Assembly: GCF_900141665.1 (NCBI RefSeq)
Contig: NZ_FQYI01000001.1
Coordinates: forward strand, 62,001-126,000
Length of the DNA: 64,000 nucleotides
Reading direction: 5' to 3'
From: Cruoricaptor ignavus
Lineage (GTDB): Bacteria; Bacteroidota; Bacteroidia; Flavobacteriales; Weeksellaceae
Shown here: piece after piece, positions 9,757 to 20,197 of the stretch
How the letters are laid out: every line of letters begins with the position of its first letter
Position numbering within the stretch: the stretch's first letter is position 1
Program-made: the position numbers and the translations under genes
The notes under the pieces: model-generated
Databases searched by the model: none
Told to the model about the DNA's origin: nothing
What the model saw: the letters and a program-made list of their open reading frames with translations, nothing else

Positions 9757-12700
9757 TTATTCCTCTAATCTCACATCCAATCCAAGGCCCTGCAGTTCGT
9801 GCAGCAATACATTGAAGGATTCCGGGATACCGGGCTCCGGCATTGCTTCACCTTTGGCAATCGCCTCGTATGTTTTCGTTCTTCCCGTCACATCGTCGGA
9901 TTTCACGGTAAGGATTTCACGAAGAATGTTGGATGCACCGAAGGCTTCCAACGCCCAGACTTCCATCTCACCGAAACGCTGACCACCGAACTGAGCCTTA
10001 CCGCCCAAAGGTTGCTGCGTGATGAGAGAGTACGGACCGATAGAGCGGGCGTGCATCTTATCATCCACCATATGCCCAAGTTTCAGCATATAGATTACGC
10101 CCACAGTGGCAGGCTGCGTGAATCTTTCACCGGTACCGCCATCGTACAGATAGGTGTTACCGAATTTCGGAAGGCCGGCTTCATCGGTGTACTTCGTGAT
10201 TTCTTCCAGCGATGCACCATCGAAAATAGGTGTGGCAAATTTCAGCCCAAGCTTCTGCCCTGCCCAGCCGAGAACGGTTTCATAAATCTGCCCGATGTTC
10301 ATACGGGATGGCACCCCCAGTGGATTCAGCACTATGTCCACAGGCGTTCCGTCTTCGAGGAACGGCATATCTTCTTCGCGCACAATCCGCGAAACGATGC
10401 CCTTGTTTCCGTGGCGGCCCGCCATTTTATCACCTACTTTCAGCTTGCGCTTTTTGGCGATGTACACTTTTGCCGTCTTCATAATTCCCGGGGCAAGCTC
10501 ATCACCTATCGTCACGGCATCCTTCTCACGGTTCATCACGCTGCGGATGCTGTTTACTTTAATCTTATAATTATGCAGCAGCTGATTGATCAGCTCATTC
10601 CTGTCCTCGTCCACAGTCCACTCTGCTCCGCTGATGTTCACATAATCGTCTATGGACTGCAGGAGTTTCAGCGTGAACTTTGTTCCTTTGGAAATTACCT
10701 CTTCATTCAGGTCATTGGTTACCCCTTGGGAAACTTTGCCGTTTACCAGGACATTAAGTTTTTCCACAAGGATACCGCGAAGCTCGTCAAATTTTACTTG
10801 GTAATCATTATCGATTTCCTCGAGTTTTAGTTTCTCCTCGCTGCGTTTTTTCTTATCCTTTATGTTTCTGGAGAAGAGTTTTTTATCTACCACTACCCCG
10901 CTAAGTGAAGAGTCTGCCTTCAGGGATGCGTCCTTTACATCTCCGGCTTTGTCGCCGAAGATGGCTCGCAAGAGTTTCTCCTCCGGCGTAGGGTCAGATT
11001 CTCCTTTTGGAGTGATCTTTCCAATCATAATATCGCCCGGTTTTACCTCTGCCCCGATGCGGATCATACCGTTTTCGTCTAGATCTTTGGTAGCCTCCTC
11101 GGACACATTTGGGATATCGGAAGTCAGCTCCTCCATACCGAGCTTGGTATCGCGCACATCTAGCGAATATTCGTCGATATGGATGGAAGTAAACCAGTCT
11201 TCGCGTACCACTCTTTCGTTGATTACTATCGCGTCCTCAAAGTTATACCCCTTCCACGGCATAAATGCCACCACGAGGTTCCGCCCGATGGCGAGCTCGC
11301 CGTTTTCCGTAGCGTAGCCATCGCAGAGCACCTGTCCTTTTTCCACACGCTCTCCTACTTTCACATTTGGCCGTAGGGTGATGGTGGTACTCTGGTTGGT
11401 TTTTCTGAATTTTGTAAGGTTGTATGTTTTTGTTGCGGGCTCAAAGGAAACCAGCTCCTCGTCTTCCGTACGCTCGTATTTTATCACGATTTTCTCAGCA
11501 TCCACATACTCTACCACGCCGTTTCCTTCAGCGTTGATGAGCACGCGGCTGTCCTTTGCCACCTGCCTTTCCAGCCCGGTTCCTACGATTGGGGCTTCCG
11601 GGCGGAGGAGCGGCACTGCCTGGCGCATCATGTTGGAGCCCATCAGCGCGCGGTTCGCATCGTCGTGCTCAAGGAAAGGGATAAGAGAGGCGGAGATACC
11701 GGAAATCTGGTTCGGTGCCACATCCACAAGATCTACCTGCTGTGGCTCTACCACGGGGTAGTCTCCATCCACACGGGCGATGATCCTGTCCGACTCGAAG
11801 TCGCCGCTGTCAGACATTTCCACATTCGCCTGTGCGATTACCTTGCCTTCTTCATCCTCGGCGTTGAGATATACCGCCGGAGATTCCAGATCTACTCTGC
11901 CGTTTTCCACTTTTCTGTATGGGGTCTCTATGAAGCCCAAATTGTTGATTTTGGCATAAAGACCGAGCGAGGAGATCAAACCGATATTCGGCCCTTCCGG
12001 CGTCTCGATCGGGCAAATTCTGCCGTAGTGTGTGTGGTGCACATCCCGCACCTCGAAACCTGCGCGCTCTCTTGAAAGCCCGCCCGGTCCGAGTGCCGAA
12101 AGCCTCCTCTTGTGGGTAATTTCGGAAAGCGGGTTGGTCTGGTCCATAAACTGGGACAGCTGGTTGGTACCGAAGAACGAGTTGATAACCGAGGTGAGCG
12201 TCTTGGCATTTACAAGATCTCTTGGGGTAAATACCTCGTTATCGCGTACATTCATTCGTTCGCGGATGGTTCTTGCGATTCTGGACAGCCCCACGCCAAA
12301 CTGACCGGCAAGCTGCTCGCCTACGGTTTTAATCCTACGGTTGGAGAGATGGTCAATATCGTCGATCTCCGCCTTGGAGTTCACCAGCTCGATAAGGTGG
12401 CGAACGATGGCGATAATGTCTTCTTTCGTTAATACCTCAGTATCCTCGGAGATCTTCAGCCCAAGCTTCTTATTCAGCCTGTACCTGCCTACCTCTCCCA
12501 GGGAGTATCTTTGCTCGGAGAAGAAAAGTTTTTCTATGATGCCCCTTGCGGTTTCTTCATCAGGCGGTTCCGCGTTGCGCAGCTGACGGTAGATGTACTC
12601 CACCGCTTCTTTCTCAGAGTTGGTAGGGTCTTTCTGCAGGGTATTCTGGATGATGGTAAACTCTCCGGAGTTTTCCTTGTGAATCAGCACGGACTTCACG

Positions 12701-13578
12701 CCGGATTCCAGGATCATATCGATGTGCTCTTTTTCAAGAACGGTCTCCCGGTCCAGGATGATTTCATTTCTCTCCACGGAAACTACCTCGCCGGTATCTT
12801 CATCCACAAAATCTTCGAACCAGGTATTCAGCACGCGTGCCGCGAGCGTTCTGCCTTCGTATTTTTTCAGGCTTGCCTTGGTGGCTTTTACTTCCTCTGC
12901 AAGATCGAAAAGCTGGAGGATATCCTTGTCGGATTCATAGCCTATCGCGCGCAGCAGCGTAGTAAGCGGAAGCTTCTTCTTCCGGTCGATGTAGGCATAC
13001 ATCACATTGTTGATATCCGTAGTAAACTCCATCCAGGAACCCTTGAACGGGATAATTCTGGAGAAATAAAGCTTGGAGCCGTTGGCGTGGTAAGTCTGCC
13101 CGAAGAATACGCCCGGCGAGCGGTGCAGCTGCGTAACGATCACGCGCTCGGCACCGTTGATAATGAATGATCCAGAAGGCGTCATATAAGGCACAGGGCC
13201 CAGGTACACATCCTGAATCATAGTTTCAAAGTCCTCGTGCTCCGGATCGGTGCAGTACAGCTTCAGCACTGCCTTCAGCGGCACGGCATAGGTAAGCCCG
13301 CGCTCTATACATTCATCTATGCTGTACTTTGGCGTTCCCAGCTCGTAGTCCATAAACTCCAGCACGAATTGGTTTCTGGAGTCGGAGATAGGGAAATTCT
13401 CAAGGAAAGTTTTGTAAAGCCCCTCCTTTTTGCGGTCTTCAGGGAGCGTATCAAGCTGGAAGAATTCCTTGAAGGACTCGATCTGGATGTCCAGGAAATC
13501 CGGCGTGATCACCTTCCCCTTTACCGAAGAGAAATTAATTCTTTCGTCTGGCTGAGTGTTCTTCAGTGTTTTACTCAT
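9757..13578 (-). CDS. rpoB: DNA-directed RNA polymerase subunit beta
   Basis: This is the 1273-residue catalytic beta subunit. The rifampicin-binding cluster near residues 455-485 ([19 protein letters not shown] then LSALGPGGL) carries the wild-type Asp, His and Ser at the usual resistance positions. It is followed by the conserved [17 protein letters not shown] segment, and the C-terminal [21 protein letters not shown] block is present. In most bacteria rplL lies immediately upstream; here rplL is 12.6 kb away and the space holds secreted-protein genes. A consensus promoter at 13883-13912 gives rpoB-rpoC their own transcript with a leader of roughly 300 nt. Confidence 0.99.
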   Translation of the reverse strand: MSKTLKNTQPDERINFSSVKGKVITPDFLDIQIESFKEFFQLDTLPEDRKKEGLYKTFLENFPISDSRNQFVLEFMDYELGTPKYSIDECIERGLTYAVPLKAVLKLYCTDPEHEDFETMIQDVYLGPVPYMTPSGSFIINGAERVIVTQLHRSPGVFFGQTYHANGSKLYFSRIIPFKGSWMEFTTDINNVMYAYIDRKKKLPLTTLLRAIGYESDKDILQLFDLAEEVKATKASLKKYEGRTLAARVLNTWFEDFVDEDTGEVVSVERNEIILDRETVLEKEHIDMILESGVKSVLIHKENSGEFTIIQNTLQKDPTNSEKEAVEYIYRQLRNAEPPDEETARGIIEKLFFSEQRYSLGEVGRYRLNKKLGLKISEDTEVLTKEDIIAIVRHLIELVNSKAEIDDIDHLSNRRIKTVGEQLAGQFGVGLSRIARTIRERMNVRDNEVFTPRDLVNAKTLTSVINSFFGTNQLSQFMDQTNPLSEITHKRRLSALGPGGLSRERAGFEVRDVHHTHYGRICPIETPEGPNIGLISSLGLYAKINNLGFIETPYRKVENGRVDLESPAVYLNAEDEEGKVIAQANVEMSDSGDFESDRIIARVDGDYPVVEPQQVDLVDVAPNQISGISASLIPFLEHDDANRALMGSNMMRQAVPLLRPEAPIVGTGLERQVAKDSRVLINAEGNGVVEYVDAEKIVIKYERTEDEELVSFEPATKTYNLTKFRKTNQSTTITLRPNVKVGERVEKGQVLCDGYATENGELAIGRNLVVAFMPWKGYNFEDAIVINERVVREDWFTSIHIDEYSLDVRDTKLGMEELTSDIPNVSEEATKDLDENGMIRIGAEVKPGDIMIGKITPKGESDPTPEEKLLRAIFGDKAGDVKDASLKADSSLSGVVVDKKLFSRNIKDKKKRSEEKLKLEEIDNDYQVKFDELRGILVEKLNVLVNGKVSQGVTNDLNEEVISKGTKFTLKLLQSIDDYVNISGAEWTVDEDRNELINQLLHNYKIKVNSIRSVMNREKDAVTIGDELAPGIMKTAKVYIAKKRKLKVGDKMAGRHGNKGIVSRIVREEDMPFLEDGTPVDIVLNPLGVPSRMNIGQIYETVLGWAGQKLGLKFATPIFDGASLEEITKYTDEAGLPKFGNTYLYDGGTGERFTQPATVGVIYMLKLGHMVDDKMHARSIGPYSLITQQPLGGKAQFGGQRFGEMEVWALEAFGASNILREILTVKSDDVTGRTKTYEAIAKGEAMPEPGIPESFNVLLHELQGLGLDVRLEE

Positions 13579-13882
13579 CTTTAAAGGTTCAATGTTTTTC
13601 TAAAAATTAAAATCAGCGAGAGCCCCCGGAGGTAAGAAAGCCTGAGAAAATCAGAAAGAAGAAAATACAACTGCTGCACTTCCTGCTTTTTTTGAAAATC
13701 CCGAGCCTGCTCCGCACGCTCCTCAACTCAAAAATGCAACCCCGTTATATCTTTTCACGGCGTAGTGCAGACGCTTCCGGACAACTTTTAACCACGAAAA
13801 CGCGGAAAACTCTTCCAGATATTTGAAAGAGTAATTCCGTAAAATATTCAGTTTAAAATCTTGATTGCCCCAAAGTGAAATG

Positions 13883-13912
13883 CAAAGATAAGCATTTATT
13901 TTATTTTGACAA
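13883..13912 (-). promoter_or_regulatory. Consensus Bacteroidota promoter for rpoBC
   Basis: Read on the minus strand, TTG (13912-13910), a 19-nt spacer and TATCTTTG (13890-13883) match the TTTG-N19-TAnnTTTG promoter of Bacteroidota exactly. Transcription would start near 13876, leaving about 298 nt before the rpoB start codon. The rest of 13579-13882 is this leader; I saw no gene in it. Confidence 0.8.
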
Positions 13913-13935
13913 AAAAGATTGCAACAAAAGGGAAA

Positions 13936-13962
13936 CAAAAAAAAACCGCCCTTAGAGGGCGG
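13936..13962 (-). terminator. Terminator after the broken secreted-protein gene
   Basis: A GC-rich stem (CCGCCCT at 13946-13952 with AGGGCGG at 13956-13962) is followed on the minus strand by a run of T residues (13945-13936). It separates the island from the rpoB promoter. Confidence 0.88.
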
Positions 13963-13978
13963 CTTATAAGAATTCAAA

Positions 13979-14624
13979 TTAATTAACAGGTTTCCAGAAG
14001 CTCCAGACGGTGCCGTTGAAAACCGCCAGCCTTTTGGCACCGGCCTTATTCACGAAAACCATCATCCCCGGTGAAGGGCTTGGTATACTATTCACATCAT
14101 CTACCGTAGGCAAAACCATAGCCTTAGTCTTGGATTCCAGGACGAGAACGCCATCCTTTGCGAGGATAAGAAACTCAGCTTCTTCAGCTGGCGTTGAAAA
14201 CAGCGAAGGCTGCAGCAACTTCCTTTCTGCAGCTGCAAGCGCTTCCGCACTTTTCGTACGGCGTTCCTTTTCCGCTGCCGCTACTTCTGCGCGGATCTTC
14301 TGCATCTTCTTCTCCCGGAATATTTCATCTACATCGCGGAAGAACACCTGTGTTTACGGCCGGCGGCTCATAGCGGCTTCTGCTGCAAGCTTTTCAAGCG
14401 GGCATCATCCGGATCGGCGTTTTTGATATAATCCCGGATCATCTGCATCAGCTCCGGTTTCAGCTGATATTTCCTGGGTTCGCTGGATGACGCGGTGCGC
14501 AGGAACTTATCAATTTTTCAATCTTCTTTACTGCCTGCTTATCGGTGATGTGCGGTTGGGAAGATTTTTGCGCATTTACCGTGAATGTCAGAAAAAGTAG
14601 AATGATATTAGCGAAACGCTTCAT
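13979..14624 (-). pseudogene. Frameshifted secreted protein with the island's shared C-terminal module
   Basis: An ATG at 14624 opens a signal peptide (MKRFANIILLFLTFTVNAQ) but that frame stops after about 52 codons. The coding sense continues in a second frame (KFLRTASSS, then LKPELMQMIRDYIKNADPDD) that stops near 14370, and then in a third frame from about 14350 to 13979. The last part ends in the module seen in neighbouring proteins: GVLVLESKTKAMVLP, then PGMMVF and FNGTVWSFWKP. Two frameshifts are needed to join the pieces into about 214 residues. It may be a true pseudogene or two sequencing indels. The open third-frame part alone is 122 codons. Confidence 0.75.
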
Positions 14625-14656
14625 TTATATTTTTTATCTAAGTTAACAGATTTAAC

Positions 14657-14686
14657 AAAAACCACCACAGACAAAGCCTGCGGCGG
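14657..14686 (-). terminator. Terminator of the first large/small operon
   Basis: Arms CCACCACAG (14662-14670) and CTGCGGCGG (14678-14686) form a 9-bp stem followed on the minus strand by five T residues. A near-identical hairpin ends the second operon at 19539-19568, so it belongs to the duplicated unit. Confidence 0.8.
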
Positions 14687-14720
14687 AAAATAAATTATGG
14701 AATTACAATGAAATAAGGTT

Positions 14721-15653
14721 TTAATTTGGACAAAGATATTTAAGTTTAAATAATTCTGAACGAGACTCCTCGCAACCCTTAATTTTTGCAAGCGTATAGT
14801 AATATATCTCATTCCATGAGCTATTAACAGCATCGGCAGGTGGTATGAAGCTTTTTCCCTCTCCTACCTTGAACCACTCTTCTTGTTCAATTTTATTATA
14901 ATTGTTACTAAAACTATAATACCATTTTATATATTCTACCTCTTCATCGTTAATCACCTTTGTAGGATCATCTCGATCCTGTAATTTCACTTTTAACTCT
15001 ACTACAGGCGAATTTTCACAAATGGCTTGCTCATAACCTATCGGGCTTACTTTTACTATTTCTGTACTACAAGTAGACCAAAAACTCCACACTGTCCCAT
15101 TAAATATAGCGAGCTGCTTTTTTTTGGTATCATAGGCCATCATTCCTGGCGCAGGTCTCTTTATGCTTGTGTGCGGGCTCTGCATTTTAGGTAACACCAT
15201 TGCTTTATTCTTATCAGAAAGAACTAATACACCAGGTGCGCTTTCCTCCTCATCACCAATAAAAGAATTTCCCCCAATATCTTTAAGAGGTTGCTGAAAA
15301 GTCTCAAAATTAGGAACGATACCTTTAGTATTAGCGATGCTCTGGCCATCCAGGTAAAGGTTCTGTTTATTAACAGAGAGTTTAAACCAGTTATTTACAT
15401 TATTACATGGTGAATCCTTGCAATAAGATACCAAACCACTGGTCGCATCCATAGCTATGGTACCAGGCTGCACCACCCTACCATTTTTAGACATTTCTTC
15501 AATATTAGTAACGTAAGGTAAAACGATACCTTTATTCCCCAATCCAAATTCAATAGATACATATTCATTGCTAATAGCATCTTTACCGATTGCGACCTGC
15601 CCAAAAGCATCCAAAGAGAGTAATAATCCTATAGCTAAAATTATTTTTTTCAT
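14721..15653 (-). CDS. Secreted protein, small partner A of the duplicated operon
   Basis: This encodes 310 residues with a signal peptide cut after FGQ (residue 19). An N-terminal module at about 20-95 has VAIGKDAISNEYVSIEFG, LPYV, PGTIAMDA and VSYCKDSPC. The shared C-terminal module follows at about 140-192 (GVLVLSDKNKAMVLP, then PGMMAYD and FNGTVWSFW). A unique 115-residue Cys-containing tail completes it. The second small partner (19595-20191) lacks this tail. The gene lies 24 nt after large partner A and ends at a terminator, so the pair is one operon. There is no T9SS sorting tail. Function is not recognised; a surface or extracellular structural role is an inference. Confidence 0.8.
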   Translation of the reverse strand: MKKIILAIGLLLSLDAFGQVAIGKDAISNEYVSIEFGLGNKGIVLPYVTNIEEMSKNGRVVQPGTIAMDATSGLVSYCKDSPCNNVNNWFKLSVNKQNLYLDGQSIANTKGIVPNFETFQQPLKDIGGNSFIGDEEESAPGVLVLSDKNKAMVLPKMQSPHTSIKRPAPGMMAYDTKKKQLAIFNGTVWSFWSTCSTEIVKVSPIGYEQAICENSPVVELKVKLQDRDDPTKVINDEEVEYIKWYYSFSNNYNKIEQEEWFKVGEGKSFIPPADAVNSSWNEIYYYTLAKIKGCEESRSELFKLKYLCPN

Positions 15654-15677
15654 ATTTTATTATTTAAAAATCAGATT

Positions 15678-18600
15678 TTAAAAGGGACATGCCGGTGCAT
15701 TAAAACATTTCCAAGAAGTACCGTCAAAAATTTTCAAACATTTATTTGTGGTATCATATACTAACATACCTTCCACTGGAATCTTGATATTATCTTCAAT
15801 TTCTTTTTCGGAAAGCCTATTAATTACAAAGCCTTTATTATTAGATTCCAATACCAACCAACCGTTATTTCTAATTCCTGGCCAGTTATTATTTCCAGAA
15901 TGTGCACGGCTGAGTGTAGTGATACCAAATCTAGCAGGCCCATCATTGTCGCCAGAACTATTAGGTAAACGGTAGCACATTTTCCTTAAATGAATTACCA
16001 CTGTTGCTTCCTCGAATAAACCACTACATCCAGATTGAACTTTATATTTAAAAACATACCTACCAGGTAGAGCTCTGGACATTATAAAAGTTTTTCCACT
16101 TAAGAATTCTGGATTCGTAATATCGTTTGTTCCGGGTGCTTCTTCAACTTCCCAAACGCCATGATTATCATAAGTACCTGAAAGATATGAGAATAAATCA
16201 GTATTAATTTTCTCTGAACCGTCGAAATCGATATAGTAAATTCCTCCGATTCCTGCTCTTGGATCATCAAGCATTTCCGGTCTTACATAGATGTGGTCTT
16301 TCACATTCACGCAATAATTCTTGCCGGCAGGCGTTGTAATATGCACCTGATACATACCTTCGTTTGATGCATTCAATTCACCAAGTACAAGCTTAGGTGA
16401 TGTAGAAAGAACGGGGCCGCTAACTTCGTATTCTCCCTGGTTATTTTTTATCATCTTTTGCCATTCAAACCTGAGGTGATCCAGGTTATGAACTGCAAGT
16501 GTAATTCTAGGAGGTGTTACAGAGCAATCAGTCTCCAAGGTAATACCCGGCTCACCAAGAGCACGAACATCTACCACGCGTTCAATCTCTGACCCACAGC
16601 CATCCTCTACCTTAATGTAGTACACACCACCATCCACTTTTGTAAATATAGGGGCTGCGCTATTTGTAATAGCCAATGGTGTGGAGGAGGCTGTTGGCTT
16701 CTCATTATATAGTTTGAATGTAAGGTCTCTATTACCCTTGTTTGCAGCAATTAACAGATCAAACTTGCCACCACCACAAGCAAACGCAAAAGATTCGAAA
16801 TTGAAAGGATAATCAAATCCAGGACCTCCAACAAAGAACATCTCGCTATAAAATGAATCTTCACACAACTCACCCTGCTTACCAGGCTGGTGAGGAGTCA
16901 TTTTATATCTGTAAACACCAGCTTCAGAAAGTAAGGAGGTAGTCTCAAAATCATTACCTGTGATCGAGCCATGGTCTATCGTGCTTAATTCCTCCCAACG
17001 ATAATATGCAAACTTTTCTAATTCAATTCTCAGCCAACTTTTATTAATTGGGTGATATATAGACGTGTTAATCTCATTTAAAAAATTATAATTCACACGT
17101 ATTTTCACTTCAGTTTCCCCATTGCACAGCACCTTGGTATCAAGTTTAATATCTCGTTTATTGATGTCTTGCACTGTAAATTGGCCCTTAATGATTTTAT
17201 TGCAGATTCCATCAAACATCACTGGATTGAACTCATACTTGTATGTTCCCGGAATACTTAGGGGGATTGCCGCAATACTTCCACCGTCATGAAGCATATT
17301 TTGTGGAACTTCATAGTTAGCATCGAAGCCTGCAGGCCCTTCCGTTATTCTTAGATTATGGAATTTAGTATTGTCCCCGTTTGAGAGCGTCATTAAATAT
17401 CCACTATCATTACAATTCAATGTTTGTATAACACTCGTCTTAATATTACTATTTTGATCTTTAATAACTATAGTAGTAGAATAGTCGTCTATAAACTCGT
17501 CTCCGCAAAAATTAATAATCTTTGCCTTGTAGGTACCGGGTGGCAGCGCTTTACCATCAGGCTTTGGCATGTAATTATGCTTTATTTGGAACGTTCCGTG
17601 ATTACTGTTATAATCTTTCGGATTAAAACCCTTCGGGGCTTCTAAAAACTCTACTATGAAGGGTACACCACTATTGATAGGCGCATTATTATCTGAGGGA
17701 TTAGTATATTTCCAACCAAATGAAAATTTATCATTACAGGCAGTTCCTGTACTAAGAGAGGACAACGTAGGCCAAGCAGGCTTCCCTGCGCTCACAACCT
17801 GCGTTTCCTCTCGCCCGCAACCCTCTACCTTAATAGTTACAAGTTTATCATATGGTATTTTAAGGCTTGGATAATAAGTGCCATCAGACCCAAGAGTGAA
17901 TTTCTGGGGACCAAGGCTTTTATCTTGGCCATTTTCATCCTTGTAATAACCTGATACAGTAAGGGTAACAGGCTTAGAACCTATAATATTAGGAATATAT
18001 TCATCGGGCTTACAGATATTCTCTCCAGTAAAAAAAGGAACACCCAAGTTCCATGCATTGCTGAGGCTGAATTCAGCCTTTATGTCTGCACCACAGTTAT
18101 CAACGGCGTTGAAGGTATAATCTCCCACTGGAAGATTGGAAATGGTAAAACTTTTGGTATCAGATGTTATAGTCTTATTACCTGCTTCACTCTTCAAAGT
18201 AATAGTATAAGGCGCGACACCATTTTTAAACTCACCACTTACAGAGCCGGTCTTACAATCGCCTGCTATTGAAGTTTTAAATTTCTTCTGGTCATTTTCC
18301 ACTAAATATAAAAACCGAGGCATTAAATCAACTTGTTGATCTATCTTTTTTCCGCAGGCATCAGAGACCTCTACTTTATAAGATTCTTTAGTAAGCTCCT
18401 TCGAAGTAAAAGTATCCCCTGTAGTAACAGATATGGTCTCCACCACAGTACTACCATCGTAGATTTTAACAGTGTAAGGTAAATTACCATTAGAAATTCT
18501 ACCAGAAATTACATTGGAGCAGGCAACAACTGATCCTTTTAATATATCTAATTTTAAGGGTGGTTGATCGATATGAACCGATGCAGGTGCAGGCTTCACA

Positions 18601-19142
18601 CTACCGCAATCATCATAAACGCGCACATTATAGTAGCCGTTGCTTAGCCCAGTAATATCAAAATTTTGCTCCTTTATTTCTTTGTATTCTTTTACTATAG
18701 TAGCGCCGTCTGGGCTAGTTACTACAATACGGTAAGGCTGGGGCCCGGTTAGATCTTTTACTCTAAGTATGGCACAATTACCATTCTTTACAGATTCAAT
18801 ACTGAAATTTAAAGACTCCGCATAACTATTAATGGTGACAGAATTACTGGTCGCAGTGTAAGTTTCCGTGGTACCAGGCTTGGTAGCTGTGGCCTGAACA
18901 TAGTATGAACCACTAGAAAGCTGCCTGTAAGAAAACGCACTTAGAGATACCACATCAGAATGGGAGCCATTACGCCTTACAGTAAAGGAAAGCTTTGTAC
19001 CATCCGGTTGATTAAATACGGACCATTTAATGCCCCCACGGTTTTCGCAAAATTCATCCGAAACTTTCTCTGCAATTACTTTAAACTGCGCGCTGAACAT
19101 AGACGCAAGAATACAGAGTAAAAAACTGTACAACTTCTTCAT
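15678..19142 (-). CDS. Large secreted repeat protein, partner A
   Basis: The 1154-residue product has a signal peptide ending FSAQ. A long series of degenerate 80-100-residue beta-rich repeats follows; most end in a 'G.Y.v.v.D.CG' pattern (for example GYYNVRVYDDCG and GDYTFNAVDNCG). This resembles SprB-type or Ig-like repeats of flavobacterial surface adhesins. The last 300 residues match partner B and finish with the shared module (GWLVLESNNKGFVINR, GMLVYDTTNKCLKIFDG, WKCFN). No T9SS type A or B tail is seen, so export beyond the Sec pathway is unexplained. It is the first gene of its operon, behind a 350-bp control region that is also duplicated. Confidence 0.8.
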   Translation of the reverse strand: MKKLYSFLLCILASMFSAQFKVIAEKVSDEFCENRGGIKWSVFNQPDGTKLSFTVRRNGSHSDVVSLSAFSYRQLSSGSYYVQATATKPGTTETYTATSNSVTINSYAESLNFSIESVKNGNCAILRVKDLTGPQPYRIVVTSPDGATIVKEYKEIKEQNFDITGLSNGYYNVRVYDDCGSVKPAPASVHIDQPPLKLDILKGSVVACSNVISGRISNGNLPYTVKIYDGSTVVETISVTTGDTFTSKELTKESYKVEVSDACGKKIDQQVDLMPRFLYLVENDQKKFKTSIAGDCKTGSVSGEFKNGVAPYTITLKSEAGNKTITSDTKSFTISNLPVGDYTFNAVDNCGADIKAEFSLSNAWNLGVPFFTGENICKPDEYIPNIIGSKPVTLTVSGYYKDENGQDKSLGPQKFTLGSDGTYYPSLKIPYDKLVTIKVEGCGREETQVVSAGKPAWPTLSSLSTGTACNDKFSFGWKYTNPSDNNAPINSGVPFIVEFLEAPKGFNPKDYNSNHGTFQIKHNYMPKPDGKALPPGTYKAKIINFCGDEFIDDYSTTIVIKDQNSNIKTSVIQTLNCNDSGYLMTLSNGDNTKFHNLRITEGPAGFDANYEVPQNMLHDGGSIAAIPLSIPGTYKYEFNPVMFDGICNKIIKGQFTVQDINKRDIKLDTKVLCNGETEVKIRVNYNFLNEINTSIYHPINKSWLRIELEKFAYYRWEELSTIDHGSITGNDFETTSLLSEAGVYRYKMTPHQPGKQGELCEDSFYSEMFFVGGPGFDYPFNFESFAFACGGGKFDLLIAANKGNRDLTFKLYNEKPTASSTPLAITNSAAPIFTKVDGGVYYIKVEDGCGSEIERVVDVRALGEPGITLETDCSVTPPRITLAVHNLDHLRFEWQKMIKNNQGEYEVSGPVLSTSPKLVLGELNASNEGMYQVHITTPAGKNYCVNVKDHIYVRPEMLDDPRAGIGGIYYIDFDGSEKINTDLFSYLSGTYDNHGVWEVEEAPGTNDITNPEFLSGKTFIMSRALPGRYVFKYKVQSGCSGLFEEATVVIHLRKMCYRLPNSSGDNDGPARFGITTLSRAHSGNNNWPGIRNNGWLVLESNNKGFVINRLSEKEIEDNIKIPVEGMLVYDTTNKCLKIFDGTSWKCFNAPACPF

Positions 19143-19487
19143 AATATTATTAGAAAAATTTCTGTAAAAAAAAGAAAAATTTTATAACAAAAAAAATATG
19201 GAATATTAACGAATTGTTAACACTTCTTCAATACGGCTTATTGGGCGCAATTCCTTGCGCTGAAAAGCACCGAAATGCGGATGTTTCCATACTCATCGAT
19301 ACAAGGCTCAATAGTAGGCGGTGTTTATGAAGAAGATAACTTTAATAACAATTTTCTTCCAAAAGTTCTCAGTTTTGATTTACTTTCCTTTTGTTTTCTT
19401 CGGGTCGTCTCCCTGTTTGCCTTCGAAAAAGGGCATCCGACCGAAAGAAGACCGAAAGAAAATTGGGAGGACGGTGGGAGGAAAACA
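19135..19487 (-). repeat. Direct repeat copy 1: control region of large partner A
   Basis: About 350 bp beginning at the start codon of large partner A is nearly identical to 23133-23481 upstream of large partner B. Differences are scattered substitutions plus indels of about 6 and 9 nt. It should contain the operon promoter and leader for the minus strand. Copy 1 has an altered sequence where copy 2 carries a TATTTTTG -7 box. It is part of a 452-bp stretch without an assigned gene. Confidence 0.85.
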
Positions 19488-19538
19488 GTTAAGAATGGTA
19501 AGATTATGTGGCTCTGCTGCTTATGAACAGATTAAAAT

Positions 19539-19568
19539 AAAAACCACCACAGACAAAACCTGCGGTGG
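19539..19568 (-). terminator. Terminator of the second large/small operon
   Basis: Arms CCACCACAG (19544-19552) and CTGCGGTGG (19560-19568) form a stem followed by five T residues on the minus strand. It is the counterpart of the hairpin at 14657-14686. Confidence 0.8.
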
Positions 19569-19594
19569 AAAAATAAACAATGGGTTAAATGTAA

Positions 19595-20191
19595 TTAATT
19601 TGTTGCTTTCCAGAAACTCCAAACTGTACCGTTGAAAATTGCCAGCTGATTCGTTTTTAAATCATATGCCATCATACCCGGTGCTGGATTTATAATCTTC
19701 AGGTGTGGGCTTTCCATTGAAGGTAGAACCATAGCTTTATTAGCATCGGAAAGAACAAGGATGCCTTCTGCATTATCTTTTTGATTTTCGCCAATAATAA
19801 CCTTTGCTTCTTTATGTTCTTCCTTATTATGTTGAACATTCGCTATATCGGCGGGCACCTTGCCAGTTGTATCATCTATAAAACCATTAGGTAATCTTAC
19901 GTTTGTAACGTTAAATGTCAATGGTGACCAATCAGTCGCATTTTGACAGTTATTCTGCTTGCAGTAGCTCACAATTCCGGTAGCTGCATCCATAATGATA
20001 GTTCCCGGGACAACATTGCCTACACTAACAACCTGGCTGAAGTTTTGCACATATGGTATAATCACACCACGGTTACCATTTCCAAATTCTAAAGACACAG
20101 AAGAACTGGAGACTTCATCTTTACCAAATGCAACCTGTGCGGAGAAATGAGCTGAAGCAGTAAGTATTAAAGTTAGAATTATCTTTTTCAT
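19595..20191 (-). CDS. Secreted protein, small partner B of the duplicated operon
   Basis: The 198-residue product has a signal peptide ending FSAQ and then the same two modules as small partner A. The N-terminal VAFGKDEVSSSSVSLEFG, PYVQN, PGTIIMDA and VSYCK pattern covers about 20-90. The C-terminal GILVLSDANKAMVLP, PGMMAYD and FNGTVWSFW module covers about 143-195. It stops there, so the 115-residue tail of partner A is absent. It starts 6 nt after large partner B and ends at its own terminator. Function is unknown; it is clearly a paralogue of the 14721-15653 product. Confidence 0.8.
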   Translation of the reverse strand: MKKIILTLILTASAHFSAQVAFGKDEVSSSSVSLEFGNGNRGVIIPYVQNFSQVVSVGNVVPGTIIMDAATGIVSYCKQNNCQNATDWSPLTFNVTNVRLPNGFIDDTTGKVPADIANVQHNKEEHKEAKVIIGENQKDNAEGILVLSDANKAMVLPSMESPHLKIINPAPGMMAYDLKTNQLAIFNGTVWSFWKATN

Positions 20192-20197
20192 ATTCTC

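Noticed and set aside
9799-10830. 343-codon plus-strand frame inside rpoB
   Set aside because: It mirrors the rpoB codons on the opposite strand; rpoB is intact and unmistakable.
13723-14040. 105-codon minus-strand frame between the island and rpoB
   Set aside because: It spans a terminator and the consensus rpoB promoter and overlaps the relic's conserved C-terminal module in another frame.
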